Notes under the pieces: generated by a model
Databases searched by the model: none
The model's input: only the letters and a program-made list of their open reading frames with translations
Told to the model about the DNA's origin: nothing
Program-made: the position numbers and the translations under genes
Shown: positions 59,995-64,000 of the stretch, one piece after another
Layout: every line of letters begins with the position of its first letter
Numbering within the stretch: the stretch's first letter is position 1
NCBI RefSeq assembly: GCF_015594545.1
Contig: NZ_JADIIO010000001.1
Coordinates: forward strand, 1,860,001 to 1,924,000
Length of the DNA stretch: 64,000 nt
From: Staphylococcus durrellii
GTDB taxonomy: Bacteria > Bacillota > Bacilli > Staphylococcales > Staphylococcaceae
Reading direction: 5' to 3'

Positions 59995-62832
59995 TTAACT
60001 ATGAACGCTATCTCGTTCTAATACGTGTTTTAAATATTGACCTGTATAACTAGATTCTACTTGCGCAATTGCTTCAGGTGTACCAGTAGCGATAATCGTA
60101 CCACCACCATCGCCGCCTTCCGGACCTAAGTCAATAATATGGTCGGCCGTCTTTATAACGTCTAAATTATGTTCAATGATAACGACCGTATCTCCATTTT
60201 CAACTAATGTATTTAATACATTTAATAAGCGTCCTATATCATCCACATGTAACCCTGTAGTTGGTTCATCCAAAATATAAATAGACTTCCCAGTTGAACG
60301 TTTGTGTAATTCTGAGGCTAGCTTAACACGTTGTGCTTCCCCGCCAGATAAAGTTGTAGCAGGTTGTCCCAGTGTCACATAGCCTAATCCTACATCGACT
60401 AACGTTTTTAATTTGCGATGAATTTTAGGTACATTCTCGAAGAAGTATGTTGCTTCCTCAGCAGTCATGTTTAATATGTCTGCAATATTTTTGCCTTTAT
60501 AAGTCACTTCAAGCGTTTCGCGATTATAGCGTGACCCATCACATACTTCACAAGGTACATAAACATCAGGTAAAAAATGCATTTCTATTTTAATAATGCC
60601 ATCACCTTTACAAGCTTCACAGCGTCCACCTTTAACGTTAAAACTAAATCTACCTTTGGAGTAACCTCTTACTTTTGCTTCATTAGTTTGAGCGAATATA
60701 TCTCTAATATCGTCAAAAACACCTGTATAAGTTGCAGGGTTAGAACGAGGTGTACGCCCTATTGGTGATTGATCAATATCAATTATGCGTTCCAATTGGT
60801 CTATGCCTTCGACCGCATCACAATCCCCTGGTTTCACTTTAGATTTGTTTATTTCTTTTGCTAGGGATTTATACAACACTTGGTTTACAAGAGAACTTTT
60901 ACCAGAACCAGAAACGCCTGTAACAACTGTCATCGTTGATAATGGGAAATCAACATCAACATTTTTTAGATTATTGCTACGTGCACCTTTAACACTTATT
61001 TTTCTATCAGTAATTTCTCGTCTTTGTTCAGGTACATCTATTCTCTTTTTGCCACTTAAATATTGACCTGTTAATGAACCTTTACTTTTCATAACTTGTT
61101 TTGGTGTACCACTAGCAACAATTTCGCCACCATGATCACCAGCACCTGGTCCGACATCGACTAAATAATCCGCAGCACGCATCGTATCATCATCATGTTC
61201 AACTACTATAAGTGTATTACCTAAATCTCTCATTTCTTTTAGCGTCTCGATAAGACGATCATTATCTCGTTGATGTAAGCCGATAGAAGGCTCATCTAAA
61301 ACATAAAGTACACCTGACAGTCTTGAACCTATTTGAGTCGCTAATCTAATACGTTGTGCTTCTCCACCTGAAAGTGTACCTGATGAACGATTTAACGTTA
61401 GATACTCTAAACCAACATTAAATAAAAATTTCAAACGTGAAATAATTTCTTTTAATATTTGGTTTGCTATTGTTCTATCTTGATTAGATAGTTCAATATT
61501 TTCATAGTAATCAAGTGCTTCTTTAATAGATTTATTAATTACTTCACCAATATTTAGTTTTGATACGTAAACAGACAATGCCTCTCTACTTAAACGTTGT
61601 CCATGACAAGTTTCACAAGGTAATTCTGTCATATATTTACTCATCATTTCACGTACATATTCTGATGGGGAATCATGGTAACGACGATTGATATTATTAA
61701 TTACGCCTTCAAATTCCATCGTACGTGTTCTAGTTTGACCGTTACGTTGTTTAAAAGTAAATTCTATTTCTTTACCCTGTGAACCATGCATTATAATATC
61801 TTTTTGTCTGTCAGTTAATTTTTTGTATGGTTTATCCATATTTATTTTATATACTTCACATACGCGTTTTAATAGTGTTGGATAAAAATCTGAACTTGTT
61901 GGTTCCCAAGGTACGATCGCACCTTCATTTAGCGTTAAGTTTTTGTCAGGCACAACTAAGTCCATATCAACAGTCAGTTTTTGACCTAGACCATCACACG
62001 TTGGACATGCACCAAACGGACTATTAAAACTAAACATTCTTGGTTCTAACTCACCGATTGAAAACCCACAAATTGGACATGCATGATTTTCCGAAAATTT
62101 TAATTCTTCGTCACCGATAACATCGACAACTAAATTTCCCTCTGCTAAACGTAAAGCAGTTTCTATAGAGTCTGCTAAACGTGTTTCAATACCTTCTTTA
62201 ACAACGAGTCTATCTACTACAACTTCAATAGTATGATTTTTATTTTTATCAAGCTCTGGTACTTCGTTAATATCTGTAATTTCATCATCGACACGTACAC
62301 GAACGTATCCTTTTTTACTAATGTCGTCGATTAATTTTTCGTGTGATCCCTTGCGATGTGATACTACAGGTGCAAGTAGTTGAATTTTAGTGCGCTCTTC
62401 TAAATTCAATATTCTATCCGTCATTTGCTGTACCGTTTGTGACTCTATTTCAATATGGTGGTTCGGACAATATGCTTTACCTACACGCGCATATAATAAG
62501 CGTATATAATCATATATTTCAGTAACTGTCGCTACAATTGATCTTGGATTTTTACTTGTTGTTTTTTGGTCTATTGAAATTGCAGGTGACAAACCTTCAA
62601 TCGTATCGACATCAGGTTTATCCATTTGCCCTAAAAATTGACGTGCATAGGCACTTAACGACTCAACGTAACGTCTTTGTCCTTCCGCGTATATCGTATC
62701 AAAGGCAAGAGAAGATTTACCTGAACCAGAAAGACCAGTCATGACAATCAATTTATTTTTAGGGATTTCTATATCAACACTTTTTAAATTATGGGCGCGC
62801 GCCCCTTTAACTACAATAGATGGTTCTTTCAT
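59995..62832 (-). CDS. uvrA: UvrABC excinuclease subunit A
   Basis: UvrA is the damage-sensing ATPase of nucleotide excision repair. The 945-residue protein has two ABC modules with Walker [10 protein letters not shown] (about 31) and GVSGSGKSS (about 640). Signatures are LSGGEAQRI and LSGGEAQRV. Zinc fingers contain [10 protein letters not shown] with CPTCDG near 250-280 and CEACKGDG with CEVCDG near 735-765. It is 9 bases after uvrB, as expected for uvrBA. Length is normal. Confidence 0.98.
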   Translation of the reverse strand: MKEPSIVVKGARAHNLKSVDIEIPKNKLIVMTGLSGSGKSSLAFDTIYAEGQRRYVESLSAYARQFLGQMDKPDVDTIEGLSPAISIDQKTTSKNPRSIVATVTEIYDYIRLLYARVGKAYCPNHHIEIESQTVQQMTDRILNLEERTKIQLLAPVVSHRKGSHEKLIDDISKKGYVRVRVDDEITDINEVPELDKNKNHTIEVVVDRLVVKEGIETRLADSIETALRLAEGNLVVDVIGDEELKFSENHACPICGFSIGELEPRMFSFNSPFGACPTCDGLGQKLTVDMDLVVPDKNLTLNEGAIVPWEPTSSDFYPTLLKRVCEVYKINMDKPYKKLTDRQKDIIMHGSQGKEIEFTFKQRNGQTRTRTMEFEGVINNINRRYHDSPSEYVREMMSKYMTELPCETCHGQRLSREALSVYVSKLNIGEVINKSIKEALDYYENIELSNQDRTIANQILKEIISRLKFLFNVGLEYLTLNRSSGTLSGGEAQRIRLATQIGSRLSGVLYVLDEPSIGLHQRDNDRLIETLKEMRDLGNTLIVVEHDDDTMRAADYLVDVGPGAGDHGGEIVASGTPKQVMKSKGSLTGQYLSGKKRIDVPEQRREITDRKISVKGARSNNLKNVDVDFPLSTMTVVTGVSGSGKSSLVNQVLYKSLAKEINKSKVKPGDCDAVEGIDQLERIIDIDQSPIGRTPRSNPATYTGVFDDIRDIFAQTNEAKVRGYSKGRFSFNVKGGRCEACKGDGIIKIEMHFLPDVYVPCEVCDGSRYNRETLEVTYKGKNIADILNMTAEEATYFFENVPKIHRKLKTLVDVGLGYVTLGQPATTLSGGEAQRVKLASELHKRSTGKSIYILDEPTTGLHVDDIGRLLNVLNTLVENGDTVVIIEHNLDVIKTADHIIDLGPEGGDGGGTIIATGTPEAIAQVESSYTGQYLKHVLERDSVHS

Positions 62833-62841
62833 ATATCAATG

Positions 62842-64000
62842 TCACCCTTCTGCTTTTAATTCAAATAACATATCTCTAAGTTCAGTCGCTTTTTCAAAGT
62901 CTAAGTCTTTAGCTGCTTGCTTCATTTCTTTTTCTATATTTTGAATTGTTTTTTCGCGTTCTTTCTTAGTCATTTTTTTAGGTACTTCTTTTTGTTTTTG
63001 CTCATTAGTGTCATCACTTTCAACTGTAGCGCTAATAACATCATGAATTTTTTTATTTATTGTCGTAGGTGTTATATCATATTTTTCATTGTAAGCCATT
63101 TGTATTTCTCGACGACGCTCAGTTTCATCGATAGCATAACGCATAGAGTCAGTTATTTTGTCACCATACATTATGACTTCACCTTCACTGTTACGTGCCG
63201 CACGACCGATCGTTTGTACTAAAGAACGTTCTGAACGTAAAAATCCTTCTTTATCAGCGTCTAAAATAACTACTAATGAAACTTCTGGAATATCTATACC
63301 CTCTCTTAATAAGTTAATTCCGACAACAACATCATAAGTTCCCATACGTAAATCTCTAATAATTTCAATACGTTCTAGTGTTTTTATTTCGGAGTGCAGA
63401 TAATTGACTTTGATTCCCGCTTCTTTTAAGTAAGTCGTTAAATCTTCACTCATTTTTTTCGTTAATGTGGTAACGAGTACACGTTCATTTTTATCTATGC
63501 GGTCTTGAATTTCCCCTAATAGATCATCAATTTGGTTTTCAGTTGCGCGTACTTCGATTTTAGGATCGAGCAGGCCAGTAGGACGAATAATTTGTTCTAC
63601 CATTTCGTCTGTGTGTTCAATTTCATACGGTCCTGGCGTTGCAGACACATATACAAGCTGATTGGTTTTTTCTTCAAATTCCTCAAATTTTAATGGTCTA
63701 TTATCTAAGGCGCTTGGCAATCTAAAACCGTGATCTACTAACACCTGTTTACGTGCTCTGTCACCATTATACATGCCTCGCACTTGTGGTAACGTTACGT
63801 GTGATTCATCGACCATGATTAACCAATCATCACCAAAGTAATCTAATAATGTATAAGGTGTTGAACCTAATGGTCTTAAAGTTAAATGGACTGAATAGTT
63901 TTCAATACCAGAACAAAAACCCATTTCACGCATCATCTCTAAATCATAGTTTGTACGTTGTTCGAGTCTTTGTGCTTCTAATAATTTATTTTCGGATTTT
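62842..64000 (-). CDS. uvrB: UvrABC excinuclease subunit B, 5' end beyond the window
   Basis: UvrB is the helicase-like damage verifier that receives DNA from UvrA and recruits UvrC. The visible 386 or so C-terminal residues include [16 protein letters not shown], helicase motif V/VI region ([31 protein letters not shown]). They also include the C-terminal UVR motif ([20 protein letters not shown]) that binds UvrC. The frame continues to the last base of the window without a stop, so the gene is cut by the window edge. Any LexA box before uvrB lies outside. Confidence 0.97.
   Translation of the reverse strand, partial: KSENKLLEAQRLEQRTNYDLEMMREMGFCSGIENYSVHLTLRPLGSTPYTLLDYFGDDWLIMVDESHVTLPQVRGMYNGDRARKQVLVDHGFRLPSALDNRPLKFEEFEEKTNQLVYVSATPGPYEIEHTDEMVEQIIRPTGLLDPKIEVRATENQIDDLLGEIQDRIDKNERVLVTTLTKKMSEDLTTYLKEAGIKVNYLHSEIKTLERIEIIRDLRMGTYDVVVGINLLREGIDIPEVSLVVILDADKEGFLRSERSLVQTIGRAARNSEGEVIMYGDKITDSMRYAIDETERRREIQMAYNEKYDITPTTINKKIHDVISATVESDDTNEQKQKEVPKKMTKKEREKTIQNIEKEMKQAAKDLDFEKATELRDMLFELKAEG

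Overview
This is a low-GC Firmicute chromosome segment, and its gene order and families point to a Staphylococcus. The evidence is the suf operon, metNIQ, the yusE/yusF/gcvH/yusI block, ssrA-smpB-rnr-est-secG, the gapR-gap-pgk-tpi-gpmI-eno operon, clpP, whiA-yvcK-rapZ, trxB, lgt-hprK and uvrAB, with protein sequences very close to S. aureus counterparts. The tmRNA tag reads GKSNNNLAVAA, where the S. aureus tag as I recall it has F in place of L. The genes that S. aureus carries between gcvH and ssrA (nuc, clfA, vwb) are absent, so this is probably a coagulase-negative species. The species cannot be fixed from the window.

Layout. 1-6.6 kb: a partial CBS/DUF21 membrane protein, then the Fe-S assembly operon sufCDSUB (minus). 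7-9.8 kb: methionine importer metNIQ under a SAM-I riboswitch. 9.8-11.6 kb: two thiol/Toprim genes, gcvH and an ArsC/Spx-like gene. 11.7-30.7 kb: the accessory interval. It holds two orphan Fur-box receptors related to HtsA, nitroreductase, aroD, an Ohr-type gene, a CitM-type transporter, many small membrane or secreted proteins, a pair of phenol-soluble-modulin-like peptides absent from ordinary ORF calling, a fatty-acid desaturase, SOS-box genes and several decayed genes. It also holds a candidate 111-nt structured RNA with its own promoter and terminator. 31-43.4 kb: the core block ssrA, smpB, rnr, est, secG and the glycolytic operon with its repressor. 43.7-51.4 kb: a second small variable interval with a repeat-rich membrane protein, clpP with a CtsR operator, tRNA-Arg(CCG) followed by an IS3-family transposase remnant, and a lactococcin-972-type bacteriocin with its DUF1430/ABC export pair. 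51.5-64 kb: core genes whiA, yvcK, rapZ, trxB, a TPR protein, a hexapeptide acetyltransferase, lgt, hprK, uvrA and partial uvrB.

How the genes work together. The core blocks supply Fe-S assembly, methionine uptake, lower glycolysis with CggR control, ribosome rescue (tmRNA/SmpB/RNase R), protein quality control and nucleotide excision repair. The accessory interval is rich in stress, iron and secreted-peptide functions and shows active gene decay. A single-base deletion is inferred in a GlsB-like gene. Frameshift and stop codons break a YolD gene that still has an intact LexA box. An LD-carboxypeptidase is a truncated remnant, and two further regions read as unidentified coding debris.
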